A stretch of 32,199 nucleotides of DNA from a virus. The notes under the pieces were generated by a model, which saw nothing but the letters and a program-made list of their open reading frames with translations, made no database searches and was not told the origin of the DNA. The stretch is from positions 1 to 32,199 of the IMG/VR virus record IMGVR_UViG_3300026268_000001; one strand, 5' to 3'. The position numbers and the translations under genes were made by a program. Shown one piece after another: positions 10,836 to 19,534 of the stretch (position 1 is the stretch's first letter; each line of letters begins with the position of its first letter).

Positions 10836-11934
10836 AGTAAAACCATATAATAATAACCCTAGAGATATATCTAAAGCAGCTATTGAAAAAGTAACATTAA
10901 GTATTAAAGAGTTTGGGTTTCAACAACCCATAGTAGTAGACAAAAACAACATTATTATTGCAGGACACACTCGCCTGGAGGCAGCTAAACAATTAAAACT
11001 AAAAGAAGTTCCAGTAGTTGTAGCAAAGAATTTAAGTGATAATCAGGCAAAAGCATATCGTTTAATGGACAATAGGTCTGGACAAGAAAGTAATTGGGAC
11101 AAAAAATTATTAGAATTAGAGTTAAGTTTGTTAAATGATGAAAATATTAATTTAGACTTAACTGGATTTGATGAAGTAGAATTAAGTAAATTAATTGCAG
11201 ATGAGAAAACAGGACTAACTGAAGATGATGCAATACCAGAACCAAAAGAAGCAATATGTAAATTAGGCGATATATGGCAGTTGGGTAAGCATAGATTGTT
11301 ATGTGGGGATGCTGTTAATAAAAAAAGTTTAATAAAATTAATTAATAAAAATAAAATACATTTAGCTTTTGTCGATCCACCCTATAATGTTAATTATAAT
11401 TATAATCAACATTCAGATAATTTAAAGAAAGATGAATATAAGGATTTCTGTAATAATTTTTTAAATTTATTATTAGATATTTGTAATAATGTAGTGGTAA
11501 CATCTGGTTGGGCTAACACACATATATATCCAAAACCCAAACACACAGGAATATGGATAAAAAGAAACGGAATGACAAACTCATCTATTTCACAGTTTAG
11601 TGTTTATGAACCAATTTTATTTTTTGGTGATAAATGGAAGAGGGAGAGAAATATAGATCTTTTTGAACATAACTTAAAAATTACTAAAGAATTAAAGGAT
11701 TTGGGACACACTTGCCCTAAGCCATTGGATTTGATTTTTGATATAATTAAAAATTATTCTTCGACTAATAATAATGTAATAGATACTTTTTTAGGCTCTG
11801 GAACTACACTAATAGCTTGTGAAAAATTAAATAGAATATGTTATGGTATGGAATTAGACCCTACATATTGTGATGTAATTATAGAAAGATGGCAAAATTA
11901 CACAGGTAAAAAAGCCATTAAAATCAACGATTAA
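10807..11934 (+). CDS. ParB-domain / DNA methyltransferase fusion (N4/N6, beta class)
   Basis: 375 residues in two parts. Residues 1-90 are a ParB-like domain (VKPYNNNPRDI, EFGFQQPIVVD, GHTR at 53-56). Residues about 150-375 are a D12/N6_N4-type methyltransferase: DPPY (190-193) is the catalytic motif IV and FLGSG (328-332) is the SAM-binding motif I, so the order IV-then-I marks the beta class. The fusion is common in phages and mobile elements. It would methylate adenine N6 or cytosine N4 at an unknown site, protecting phage DNA or marking it for packaging. No cognate restriction enzyme is present. Confidence 0.93.
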   Translation: MKIEKVKIGKVKPYNNNPRDISKAAIEKVTLSIKEFGFQQPIVVDKNNIIIAGHTRLEAAKQLKLKEVPVVVAKNLSDNQAKAYRLMDNRSGQESNWDKKLLELELSLLNDENINLDLTGFDEVELSKLIADEKTGLTEDDAIPEPKEAICKLGDIWQLGKHRLLCGDAVNKKSLIKLINKNKIHLAFVDPPYNVNYNYNQHSDNLKKDEYKDFCNNFLNLLLDICNNVVVTSGWANTHIYPKPKHTGIWIKRNGMTNSSISQFSVYEPILFFGDKWKRERNIDLFEHNLKITKELKDLGHTCPKPLDLIFDIIKNYSSTNNNVIDTFLGSGTTLIACEKLNRICYGMELDPTYCDVIIERWQNYTGKKAIKIND

Positions 11935-11972
11935 TTTCGGTAAAAGTAACTCATACTTTAAGGAGGTAAAAT

Positions 11973-12281
11973 ATGAAAGAAAAAGGCAGACCAAAAGCAA
12001 AGATAGATACAGAACAATTAGATAAATTAGCAGCAATGCAATGCACATTAGAGGAAATAGCAAATTGGTTTGGTGTAAATAAAAGCACTATATCAAGGAG
12101 ATTTGCAACAAATATTACAAAAGGTAAAAGTAAAGGCAAAATTAGTTTAAGAAGAGCCATGTATACTAAAGCATTAGAGGGAAATGCTGTTATGCAGATA
12201 TGGCTTTCAAAACAATATTTAGGTATGAAAGAAAGGGTAGAAACTAGCGAAGAAGCTAAACCATTGCCTTGGATTGATTAA
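11973..12281 (+). CDS. Putative terminase small subunit (helix-turn-helix)
   Basis: 102 residues with AAGGAGG upstream. A basic start (KEKGRPKAKID) leads to a helix-turn-helix, CTLEEIANWFGVNKSTISRRF (about 24-44), then KGKISLRRAMYTKALEGNAVMQIWLSKQYLGMKE, the helical oligomerisation-like segment seen in small terminases. It would recognise the packaging site and stimulate the large subunit. The gene lies about 0.7 kb before the large terminase gene with the second methyltransferase between them. A transcription regulator is a less likely alternative. Confidence 0.75.
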   Translation: MKEKGRPKAKIDTEQLDKLAAMQCTLEEIANWFGVNKSTISRRFATNITKGKSKGKISLRRAMYTKALEGNAVMQIWLSKQYLGMKERVETSEEAKPLPWID

Positions 12282-12283
12282 TT

Positions 12284-12406
12284 ATGAACAAATTTTACCA
12301 TAATTGGTTCTGGAATTGGGTATCAAAGATACATAATAAGTTTGGTAACTGGTTATGGGCAAAAAGATGGAGAAATTTTAATAGGGATAAAAATGCCAGA
12401 AAATAA
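12284..12406 (+). CDS. Trp-rich small protein (40 aa)
   Basis: 40 residues with six Trp and several Asn, Lys and Arg (NWFWNWVSKI, NWLWAKRWRNF). It starts two bases after the terminase stop with no Shine-Dalgarno, so it would need coupling. An amphipathic, membrane-surface or nucleic-acid-binding peptide is possible. It is not recognised. Confidence 0.4.
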   Translation: MNKFYHNWFWNWVSKIHNKFGNWLWAKRWRNFNRDKNARK

Positions 12407-12473
12407 ATTTAAGGAATATATTGCAATAACAGTATTAACAATATGCTTATTGTATTTAATGTTAAATGTGTAA
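12393..12473 (+). CDS. Membrane micropeptide (26 aa)
   Basis: 26 residues: charged start MPENKFKEY, then one hydrophobic helix (IAITVLTICLLYLMLNV). An AGGGA lies about 6 nt upstream, and the stop directly abuts the ATG of the methyltransferase gene. The function is unknown. Confidence 0.4.
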   Translation: MPENKFKEYIAITVLTICLLYLMLNV

Positions 12474-13022
12474 ATGATACCATTTCCAAATAAGAAATAT
12501 AATATTATTTATGCTGATCCAGCTTGGCACTTTTCTAATTGGAGTGGTAAAGGAACAGTAAAAGCACCTATAAATCATTATAATACAATAAAATTAAAAG
12601 ATATTTGTGCTTTACCAGTTAATGAAATATCAGCAAATAATTGTATTTTATTTATTTGGTGTGTAGATCCATTATTAGATAAAGCATTTGATGTAATTAA
12701 AAGTTGGAATTTTACTTTTAAAACTATGGGTTTTGTTTGGGTAAAAATAACAAAACAAAACAAACCTAAAATGGGATTGGGTTATTGGACAAGAGGTTCA
12801 ACAGAATATTGTTTATTAGCAACAAAAGGAAAACCAAAAAGAATTAATAAAAGTATTAGTAAAACTATTATTGAACGACCAAGAGAACATTCAAGAAAAC
12901 CTGATTGTGTAAGAGATAGAATTGTAGAACTATGTGGAGATTTACCACGAATAGAATTATTTGCTAGAGAAAAAGTAGATGGTTGGGATTGTTGGGGTAA
13001 TGAAGTAAATGCCACTCACTAA
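12474..13022 (+). CDS. MT-A70 family N6-adenine DNA methyltransferase
   Basis: 182 residues with the MT-A70 hallmarks: YNIIYADPAWHF at 9-20 (catalytic DPAW 15-18), the CILFIWCVDPLL strand, TMGFVWVKITK, GLGYWTRGSTEYCLLATKGKP, REHSRKPDCVRDRIVELCGDLPRIELFARE near the end. It should methylate adenine N6 in DNA. Together with the ParB fusion enzyme it gives the phage two methyltransferases of different classes and no nuclease partner, which suggests protection from host restriction or a regulatory mark. The 3' end overlaps the terminase gene by 14 nt. Confidence 0.92.
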   Translation: MIPFPNKKYNIIYADPAWHFSNWSGKGTVKAPINHYNTIKLKDICALPVNEISANNCILFIWCVDPLLDKAFDVIKSWNFTFKTMGFVWVKITKQNKPKMGLGYWTRGSTEYCLLATKGKPKRINKSISKTIIERPREHSRKPDCVRDRIVELCGDLPRIELFAREKVDGWDCWGNEVNATH

Positions 13023-14229
13023 ACACCAAAAAGAAGTAGCAGAATGTAATAGCAGATTTAGAGTGCTAGTTACTGGTAGGCGATTTGGTAAGACTTTCCT
13101 AGCAATAAGAGAGTTAGCTAGATTTGCTATAAAACCAAAACAAAATGTATGGTATGTTGCACCAACTTATAGAATGTGCAAACAGATAGTATGGAATGAA
13201 TTAAAAGATAAACTAATAAAAGTAAACTGGATAGAGGAAACAAACGAACAAGAACTATGTGTAACACTTCGTAACAAAAGTAAAATAATATTAAAAGGTG
13301 CTGATAACTACGATAGTTTAAGAGGAGTAGGATTAAACTTTGTTGTATTAGACGAGTTTGCAGATATTAAAGAAGCTGCTTGGTTTGAAGTGCTGCGACC
13401 AACATTGGCAGACACAAAAGGACATGCTTTGTTCGTAGGCACACCAAGAGGACAATCTAGCTGGAGTTATGAGTTATTTAACAGAGGCAAAGACACAACA
13501 CAAAAAGAATGGAAGAGTTGGAGATTTAAAACAGTTGATGGTGGGCAAGTTACTAAAGAAGAAGTAGAACAGGCAAAACAAGATTTAGATGATAGAACAT
13601 TTAAACAAGAATTTTTAGGCAGCTTTGTTACCTACTCTGGACAAGTGTATTACAACTTTGATAGAGAGAAACATGTTGTTAGATGTAATATTACAGAGGG
13701 AACATTACATATTGGAATGGATTTTAATATTTCGCCTCTATGTGCTGTTATATTCCAGACTGATGGATCAACAGTTAAAGTAGTAAATGAAATAGTATTA
13801 CACACTTCCAATACTGATGAAATAGCAGAGGAAATTAAGAATAGATACGAGAACAAAAGAATTATTATCTATCCTGATCCTGCTTGTAGGCAAAGAAGAA
13901 CAAGTGCAGGAGGGAGGACAGATTTAAGTATATTACAAAATGCTGGATTTTCAGTAAAATGTAAGTATAGACACCCTGAAATAAGGGATAGAATAAATGC
14001 AGTTAATTCAAGGCTGCAAAATAGTGATGGAGAAGTATTATTGTATATTGATCCAAGATGTAAGAGAACTATTCATTCATTAGAAAGACAATTATACAAA
14101 CAAGAATCAAGTGTTCCAGATAAAGATAGTGGTTATGACCACATGAATGATGCTTTAGGATATGCAGTAGAATACTTATTCCCAGTAAAAAATATAGTAA
14201 ATTTTGAACAACCAAGGAGATGGAGTTAA
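13009..14229 (+). CDS. terL: Terminase large subunit
   Basis: 406 residues with ATPase and nuclease motifs. Walker A-like GRRFGKT at 23-29, adenine-contact WYVAPTY (48-54), Walker B VVLDEF (112-117), and coupling motif GTPRG (144-148) in the N-terminal half. The C-terminal RNase H-like nuclease has Asp238 (GMDFN), Asp290 (YPDPA) and Asp381 (HMNDALGY). It pumps DNA into the procapsid and cuts it. The length is at the short end for the family but all motifs are complete. It lies before the portal gene, as is usual. The circular overlap at the window ends would fit headful or cos packaging; the sequence does not decide which. Confidence 0.95.
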   Translation: MPLTKHQKEVAECNSRFRVLVTGRRFGKTFLAIRELARFAIKPKQNVWYVAPTYRMCKQIVWNELKDKLIKVNWIEETNEQELCVTLRNKSKIILKGADNYDSLRGVGLNFVVLDEFADIKEAAWFEVLRPTLADTKGHALFVGTPRGQSSWSYELFNRGKDTTQKEWKSWRFKTVDGGQVTKEEVEQAKQDLDDRTFKQEFLGSFVTYSGQVYYNFDREKHVVRCNITEGTLHIGMDFNISPLCAVIFQTDGSTVKVVNEIVLHTSNTDEIAEEIKNRYENKRIIIYPDPACRQRRTSAGGRTDLSILQNAGFSVKCKYRHPEIRDRINAVNSRLQNSDGEVLLYIDPRCKRTIHSLERQLYKQESSVPDKDSGYDHMNDALGYAVEYLFPVKNIVNFEQPRRWS

Positions 14230-14232
14230 ACA

Positions 14233-15645
14233 ATGGCTTATGACAGAGAATATTTAGAAACAGTCCATGATAATTATAAGAAGCTAACCCAACAATGGGA
14301 GTTTCTAGTAAGAAGTTATTATGGAGGAAAAGAATACAAACTAGGAAATTATTTACACCAATATAACCTGGAATTAGATAACGAATATGATTTAAGATTA
14401 GATTCAACACCTTTAGACAATCATTGTAGAAATGTAGTTCAGGTGTATAGCAGCTTTTTATTTAGGCAACCACCGAAAAGAGATTTAGGTAATTTTGCCC
14501 AAGATGAAGCAGTCCAAGCATTTATGAGAGATGCAGATTTAGATGGTAGAGGATTAGACACACTTATGAAAGATGCTTCTACCTATTCAATGATTTATGG
14601 TAATTGCTGGTTATTTGTAGATAAACCAACCACAAATGTTGGAACAAGAGCAGAAGAATTAAAAGAGGATATAAGACCTTATGTAAGTATAGTTACACCT
14701 GAAAATGTAACTAACTGGGATTATGAAAGATTGCCTAATGGAAAATATGATTTAACAGAAGTTGTTGTTAGAGAAGATATAAATAAAGAGGGAACTATAT
14801 ATCGTGTATGGAAAAAAGACCTTATTAGTTTATGTTTGTTACCAGATAAAGGAGAATCTGTTACTTTGGAAGAATTGCCTAACAAATTGGGTAAGATTCC
14901 TGCTGTAATTCTTTACAATCAAAGATCACCATCTAGGTATATAGGACTTTCGTCATTAGTTGATGTCGCAGAGTTACAGCAGTCAATCTATAATGAATTA
15001 AGTGAAATTGAACAATTAATACGATTAACAAACCACCCATCATTAGTTAAGACAGATAGTGTAGAAGCTAGTGCTGGAGCAGGTAGTGTTGTGTTGTTGC
15101 CTGATGATTTAGACCCTAATTTAAAACCTTATCAATTACAACCAAGTGGAGCAAGTTTGGATAGTGTAATGAATAGTATTAAAGAAAAAGTTAGTGCTAT
15201 TGATAGGATTTCACATTTAGGAGCTGTTAGAACAATAAGAGAAACACCTACATCTGGAATTGCACTTCGCACAGAATTCAACATGTTGAACAGCAAACTG
15301 TCAGAACAGGCAGATTTACTACAATTAGCTGAAGAACAAGTTTGGGATTTATATGCTGATTGGCAGGACATAGTTTTTGATGGGGATATAGAATATCCAA
15401 ATAATTTTGACATAAGAGATTATGCTGGAGATTTAGATTTCTTCCAAAAAGCTAAATTAGCAAGTGTTAAATCAGAAACATTTAACAAAGAAGTAGATAA
15501 GTTAATTGCTGGTGCTGTTGTTCAAGATGAAGAAGTATTACATGAAATTAATACACAAATAGATGAACAAGCTGTATCAATAGGGGAGTTTGAAGCAGAG
15601 AAAGTAGAAACTCCAGCAGAAGAAGTAGTAGAAGAAGAGGAATAA
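14233..15645 (+). CDS. Portal protein
   Basis: 470 residues, between terminase and the MuF-like gene. Portal-type features include PLDNHCRNVVQVYSSFLFRQPPKR (56-79), GRGLDTLMKDAST with SMIYGNCWLF (about 115), SRYIGLSSLVDVAELQQSIYNELSEIEQL (235-264), and a glutamate-rich C terminus ending EEVVEEEE. The pattern fits the DUF4055-type portals. It forms the dodecameric channel at one capsid vertex through which DNA enters and leaves, and to which the terminase and the connector bind. Confidence 0.88.
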   Translation: MAYDREYLETVHDNYKKLTQQWEFLVRSYYGGKEYKLGNYLHQYNLELDNEYDLRLDSTPLDNHCRNVVQVYSSFLFRQPPKRDLGNFAQDEAVQAFMRDADLDGRGLDTLMKDASTYSMIYGNCWLFVDKPTTNVGTRAEELKEDIRPYVSIVTPENVTNWDYERLPNGKYDLTEVVVREDINKEGTIYRVWKKDLISLCLLPDKGESVTLEELPNKLGKIPAVILYNQRSPSRYIGLSSLVDVAELQQSIYNELSEIEQLIRLTNHPSLVKTDSVEASAGAGSVVLLPDDLDPNLKPYQLQPSGASLDSVMNSIKEKVSAIDRISHLGAVRTIRETPTSGIALRTEFNMLNSKLSEQADLLQLAEEQVWDLYADWQDIVFDGDIEYPNNFDIRDYAGDLDFFQKAKLASVKSETFNKEVDKLIAGAVVQDEEVLHEINTQIDEQAVSIGEFEAEKVETPAEEVVEEEE

Positions 15646-15648
15646 TAA

Positions 15649-16599
15649 ATGGCAGCAAAGTGGTTAGACAAACAAGGTGCAAGAACTCAAAACTTCCTTG
15701 ATAAAAAAATAGATAGCCATAGAGCAAAAATGATTAAGTCTTTAGAGGATTTAGAAGATGAGATTATTGCATCTATAAGCACTCTACCCCAAAAAGATGG
15801 TAATTTGTTTAATACAAAAGTTGCCATTGGATTAAGAGCTAATGTTAAACAACTTATAGAGAAAACTTATTTAGTAGCATCTGATAGAAACATTAGAGAT
15901 TACAAAACAATAGTAGATAGAATAGTAAAAGATTTAGATAAATACCCTATTGCTAGAAAGTTTAAATCATTAACACAAGCAGATGCAGATACTGCTGCTA
16001 GATTACAGAAGTTATATTTTAACCAGTTTAAAGAAGCAGGGAATACAATACAAGAAGCTATATCACAAGAAATTTATAATGCTTCATTAATTAATAGACC
16101 ATTTAAAGAAGTTGTTAAAAATATTAGACAACAGATAAATGGTGTGTATATGAAGAGTGATGATGCAGCAATAAATAAATTAGTAAGTATTGCTAATGCT
16201 GATCCAGGTTCAAGAGCTGGTAAGAAAGCAATAGAAAAATTACATGCTATATATGGGAGTGATAGAACAGGACAAAGTTTACAAAGATATGCAAAACAAA
16301 TAGCACATGATTCTGTAATGCAGTTTCATGCCCAAGTTAATATTGCTAAATCAAAAGAGTATGGTTTTGACAAATGGAGATATACAGGTAATATAATAAC
16401 TACAAGCAGAGAGTTCTGTAAAAGAAGAATAGGAAAGACATATACAGAAACAGAGATTAGAAAGATTTGGAGTGCTGCCAGTTGGTCTGGTAAATCTTCA
16501 GGTGATCCTTTTATTGTTAGAGGTGGCTATAATTGCCGACATCATTGGCAACCAATAGCAGAGAGTTTCCTTGATAATAAAGGGGAATTAATTATATAA
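15649..16599 (+). CDS. MuF-like minor head / head morphogenesis protein
   Basis: 316 residues. The N-terminal two thirds is helical; the C terminus has the MuF-type signature with cysteine and histidine: AHDSVMQFHAQVN, a YGFDKWRYTGNI strand, EFCKRRIGKTYTETEI (about 258-273), and a final GGYNCRHHWQPI. Proteins of this type are carried in the head near the portal and may be injected or help assembly. It follows the portal gene by three bases. There is no separate toxin domain after the MuF region, unlike in some phages. Confidence 0.85.
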   Translation: MAAKWLDKQGARTQNFLDKKIDSHRAKMIKSLEDLEDEIIASISTLPQKDGNLFNTKVAIGLRANVKQLIEKTYLVASDRNIRDYKTIVDRIVKDLDKYPIARKFKSLTQADADTAARLQKLYFNQFKEAGNTIQEAISQEIYNASLINRPFKEVVKNIRQQINGVYMKSDDAAINKLVSIANADPGSRAGKKAIEKLHAIYGSDRTGQSLQRYAKQIAHDSVMQFHAQVNIAKSKEYGFDKWRYTGNIITTSREFCKRRIGKTYTETEIRKIWSAASWSGKSSGDPFIVRGGYNCRHHWQPIAESFLDNKGELII

Positions 16600-16623
16600 C
16601 ATATTTACTCATAGGAGGTAATC

Positions 16624-17349
16624 ATGGTTGAAGAACCTAAAACTGTAAAAAAAACGACTGAAACAAAAGAAACCAAAGCTGAAGTAAAGGAAGAGAAGTC
16701 AGCTCTTAAATTTTCTCAAAAAGATGTGGAGGGTGTAGTTCATAAAAGAGTACATCAAGAAAGAAACAAATGGGAAGATAAATTAGCTGGTCATGACATT
16801 GACGACCTTATAAAAGCAAAGGAATCTCAAGATGAAGCTGAAAAAAAAAGGGAAATAGAAAAAGGCAATTTTGAGAAAGTTCTTAATGAAACAGTAGAAA
16901 AAAAAGATGAAATAATTTCTTCTTTAGAATCACAACTGCATAATACGAAAGTTGATGAGGCAATAGTAAATGCTGCTTCAAAGCATAATGCTATCAATCC
17001 AGAACAGGTTAAGACATTAGTTAAACCATCTGTGAAATTAACAAAAGATAGCGATATAGAAATAATAGATGCCAACAATCAAAAACGATATAATGCAGAT
17101 GGTAAACCTTTATCAGTAGATTATGCTGTTAAAGAGTTCCTTACAAATAATCCACATTTCCAAAAGGCAGGTCAATCTGGTTCTGGAAGTGAGGGAAAAA
17201 TTGGTGGAGGTAAAACCAGTCCTTTCGACATCTTAAATATGAGTAGTGATGAACTCGCTGATAAAATGAGAGACCCAGACTTTAGAGATAAATATAATAA
17301 AGAACATAGGTCTAAAAGAAGTTCACGAATAGATGTCAAAACAGGGTAA
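16624..17349 (+). CDS. Capsid scaffolding protein
   Basis: 241 residues with AGGAGG upstream, immediately before the major capsid gene. The sequence is highly charged with long helices (about 35-120, rich in Lys, Glu and Asp), followed by a Gly-Ser stretch (SGSGSEGKIGGG) and a short helical C terminus (PFDILNMSSDELADKM). This is the layout of GP20-like or DUF4355-type scaffolds, which guide capsid assembly and leave the procapsid. No protease is encoded nearby, so exit rather than cleavage is likely. Confidence 0.82.
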   Translation: MVEEPKTVKKTTETKETKAEVKEEKSALKFSQKDVEGVVHKRVHQERNKWEDKLAGHDIDDLIKAKESQDEAEKKREIEKGNFEKVLNETVEKKDEIISSLESQLHNTKVDEAIVNAASKHNAINPEQVKTLVKPSVKLTKDSDIEIIDANNQKRYNADGKPLSVDYAVKEFLTNNPHFQKAGQSGSGSEGKIGGGKTSPFDILNMSSDELADKMRDPDFRDKYNKEHRSKRSSRIDVKTG

Positions 17350-17391
17350 TCATTAAAATTAATTATAAATAAATAAACTTAGGAGGTTTAT

Positions 17392-18237
17392 ATGGCTGAC
17401 GAAACGACAAGCTCAACATTGGGTGAGCTATACACAGAAATCGTTGCTGAAGCCCTTTTTGTTGCACAAGAAGCTAGTGTTTTAAGAAACCTAGTAACTA
17501 ATTACAACATCACAGGTCAAGGTAAAGAAATCTCTGTGCCTATTTATGCTGCAGTAAGTGCTGCTGCTGTTGCAGAAGCAACTGACTTATCTAACACAGC
17601 AGTCAATCCAACAGAAGCAACTTTTACAGCATCTGAACATGGAGTAATGACAACATTAACAGACCTTGGTGCATCAACAGCATCTAGGAATGTTGCAGCT
17701 GACATTGGTAAATTATTTGGTAATGCGATTGCCAAAAGATTAGACCAAGATCTTATCGCTTTATTTGATGGATTCAGCACAGGCAAAGGAGCAGATAATA
17801 CTGCTTTAACTGCGGCAACAGTATTTGAAGTTGCTGCTACATTAAGAAATCAAAATCTACCAATTAACGAGTGTGCTTTAGTATTGCCGCCAACAGTAGC
17901 TTATGATTTAAAAGCGAATGCGACTAACTCTTTTGTAAATCCTGCAGATGCAAGATTACAAAATAGTATAATGGGAACTGGCTTTATTGGTTCAGTAGGA
18001 GGATTGAATGTTTATGAATCATCTAATGTTTCTAATTCAGGAACAACTGGAGATTATAAATGTGGAGCTTTCCATCCTAGTGCAATAGGTCTAGCAATGA
18101 AGCAAGACATTAAAATCGAAACCCAAAGAGATGCAAGTTTACGAGGAACAGAAATCGTAGCTACTGCAGTTTGGGGTGAAGGCGAAATTTACGATTCCTA
18201 TGGAGTTGAAGTTGAAGCCGATTCATCTATTGAGTAA
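17392..18237 (+). CDS. Major capsid protein (HK97-like fold expected)
   Basis: 281 residues with a strong AGGAGG upstream, followed by a good terminator. Features include ETTSSTLGELYTEIVAEALF at the start, VPIYAAVSAAAVAEATDL (about 45-62), HGVMTTLTDLGASTASRN, IAKRLDQDLIALFDGFS (about 112-128), ALVLPPTVAYDLK and a conserved C-terminal VWGEGEIYDSYGVEV. It is relatively short for a capsid protein with a scaffold gene. Codon usage is richer in G+C than its neighbours, as expected for a highly expressed gene. It builds the icosahedral shell. Confidence 0.9.
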   Translation: MADETTSSTLGELYTEIVAEALFVAQEASVLRNLVTNYNITGQGKEISVPIYAAVSAAAVAEATDLSNTAVNPTEATFTASEHGVMTTLTDLGASTASRNVAADIGKLFGNAIAKRLDQDLIALFDGFSTGKGADNTALTAATVFEVAATLRNQNLPINECALVLPPTVAYDLKANATNSFVNPADARLQNSIMGTGFIGSVGGLNVYESSNVSNSGTTGDYKCGAFHPSAIGLAMKQDIKIETQRDASLRGTEIVATAVWGEGEIYDSYGVEVEADSSIE

Positions 18238-18250
18238 TAGATAACTATTA

Positions 18251-18283
18251 AAGTGGGTGGAATATCTGCCCACTTTTTTTTTT
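18251..18283 (+). terminator. Intrinsic terminator after the major capsid gene
   Basis: AAGTGGG (18251-18257) pairs with CCCACTT (18269-18275) around an 11-base loop, followed by ten T (18274-18283). It would make a step down in transcription after the capsid gene, so that capsid protein is made in excess over tail proteins. Confidence 0.85.
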
Positions 18284-18299
18284 AACAAAGGAGGTTAAT

Positions 18300-18515
18300 A
18301 TGACTGTTAAAGAAATTTATGATCCGACTAAATTTGTAAATATAAAGAAAAAAAATGGTAAGATTATTAAAAGAGCTGCTGCTTGGGCAGAAAATAATCC
18401 ATCATTATTAAAACATTTTGGTTGGACTGTTGTTGATGGTAGTGTTAAAAACAAACCAAAACCAAAAACAGAAGTAAAACCAAAAAGAAGAAAAAAAAAA
18501 GTAAGTAAAAAATAA
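18300..18515 (+). CDS. Small head protein of unknown function, basic C terminus
   Basis: 71 residues with AGGAGG upstream. The N-terminal half has an AAAWAENNPSLLKHFGW segment; the C-terminal third is mostly Lys, Arg and Pro (PKPKTEVKPKRRKKK). Many phages place such a small GW-containing, Lys-rich-tailed protein between capsid and connector genes. A similar plan is seen in the 46-residue protein at 19972 (YFETLGYTA...KPKKSKKEDK). Its role is unknown. Confidence 0.6.
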   Translation: MTVKEIYDPTKFVNIKKKNGKIIKRAAAWAENNPSLLKHFGWTVVDGSVKNKPKPKTEVKPKRRKKKVSKK

Positions 18516-18537
18516 CATTATTATATAGGAGAATAAA

Positions 18538-19002
18538 ATGGCTTTTTGCACAGTAGCAAACATATCAGAAATTCTGCCTGAAATATATAACTATGGGATT
18601 AGTTCAGCAAATGTAACAACCTATGGTTGGATAACTAAAGCAGAAAATGATATTAAACGACAATTAAGAAATGAGTGGTGGGCTAAATACCAGTCAGATA
18701 GAGTAAAAGATATTTCCTATCTAGGAACACAAGAGATGGATTCGGATAAATTAACTGAAAGCCAATTTAATAAACTTTGTATTTATAGAGTATTAGGTTG
18801 GTATCTATTTCCATCATTATCTAAATGGAATCCAGATGGACAAGAAGATAAGTTTCAAATGAAAATGAAATATTATAGAAATGAATATGATGCAGAATGG
18901 ACTGCAATATTAAGAGATGGAGTAGAATATGATGCAGATGATGACAGCTCTATAACTAATGTTGAAAAAGAACCACTACATACATTGAGGTTAGTAAGAT
19001 AA
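18538..19002 (+). CDS. Head-tail connector protein
   Basis: 154 residues, between the capsid and tail genes. The helical N-terminal region (VANISEILPEIYNYGIS, WITKAENDIKRQLRNEWW) and the helical bundle with acidic linker (YDADDDSSI) resemble gp6/gp15-type adaptor proteins that bind the portal ring. The placement before the gp10-like neck gene supports this. The TAATG junction leads into a 25-residue membrane peptide. Confidence 0.7.
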   Translation: MAFCTVANISEILPEIYNYGISSANVTTYGWITKAENDIKRQLRNEWWAKYQSDRVKDISYLGTQEMDSDKLTESQFNKLCIYRVLGWYLFPSLSKWNPDGQEDKFQMKMKYYRNEYDAEWTAILRDGVEYDADDDSSITNVEKEPLHTLRLVR

Positions 19003-19079
19003 TGGATTGGGGAGCATATATATTTTTAGCAGTATTAATTGTTGTATTCTTTTGGATAGTTACCTTAACATGGAAATAA
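19002..19079 (+). CDS. Membrane micropeptide (25 aa)
   Basis: 25 residues, nearly all one hydrophobic helix (MDWGAYIFLAVLIVVFFWIV, then TLTWK). It starts in a TAATG junction and overlaps the next gene by 10 nt, filling the whole gap between connector and neck genes. A membrane peptide inside the structural operon is unusual; a function in lysis timing or immunity is possible but unsupported. Confidence 0.45.
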   Translation: MDWGAYIFLAVLIVVFFWIVTLTWK

Positions 19080-19534
19080 CAATTAGAACTAATGCAAAGT
19101 TAATATCAAAGAAGATTAAAAATCTAATGCGAAAAAGACCAAGAGCAACTAGGGCAGCATTAGGTAAAGCAGCAGAGTTTGCTAAAGCAGGTATTAAACA
19201 AAGAACACAAGAGAAATCTTTAGATGCTTTTATGAAACCACTAGCACCATATTCTGAAGCATATATAAAGTTTAAAGGTGGTAAATATACAGGTAAAGTG
19301 GATTTAACATTAACCAGTAAGATGTGGTCAAGTTTAACAACAAAAGCAGATGCAAGAACAGCAAAATTATTTTTTCTTGGAGAACCACAAAGATATGCAG
19401 CATATCAACATTTTGGAATGAGGAGAGGTGGTAAGATTTCTAAACCAAGACCTTTTTTTGCATTATCCGATAAACAACAAAAAGCAATAACAAATATATT
19501 TAGTAACGAATTTAGAAAGAGATTTCATTTATGA
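19070..19534 (+). CDS. Neck / tail-completion protein (HK97 gp10-like)
   Basis: 154 residues from ATG 19070; an upstream in-frame TTG (19007) would read through the micropeptide region and is unlikely. Features include RAALGKAAEFAKAGIKQR (helix), LAPYSEAYIKFKGGKYTGKVDLTLTSKMWSSL and YAAYQHFGMRRGGKISKPRPFFALSDKQ, the typical pattern of phage virion-morphogenesis proteins of the gp10 and gpS type (HFG...RPFF). It joins head to tail. Confidence 0.8.
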   Translation: MEITIRTNAKLISKKIKNLMRKRPRATRAALGKAAEFAKAGIKQRTQEKSLDAFMKPLAPYSEAYIKFKGGKYTGKVDLTLTSKMWSSLTTKADARTAKLFFLGEPQRYAAYQHFGMRRGGKISKPRPFFALSDKQQKAITNIFSNEFRKRFHL

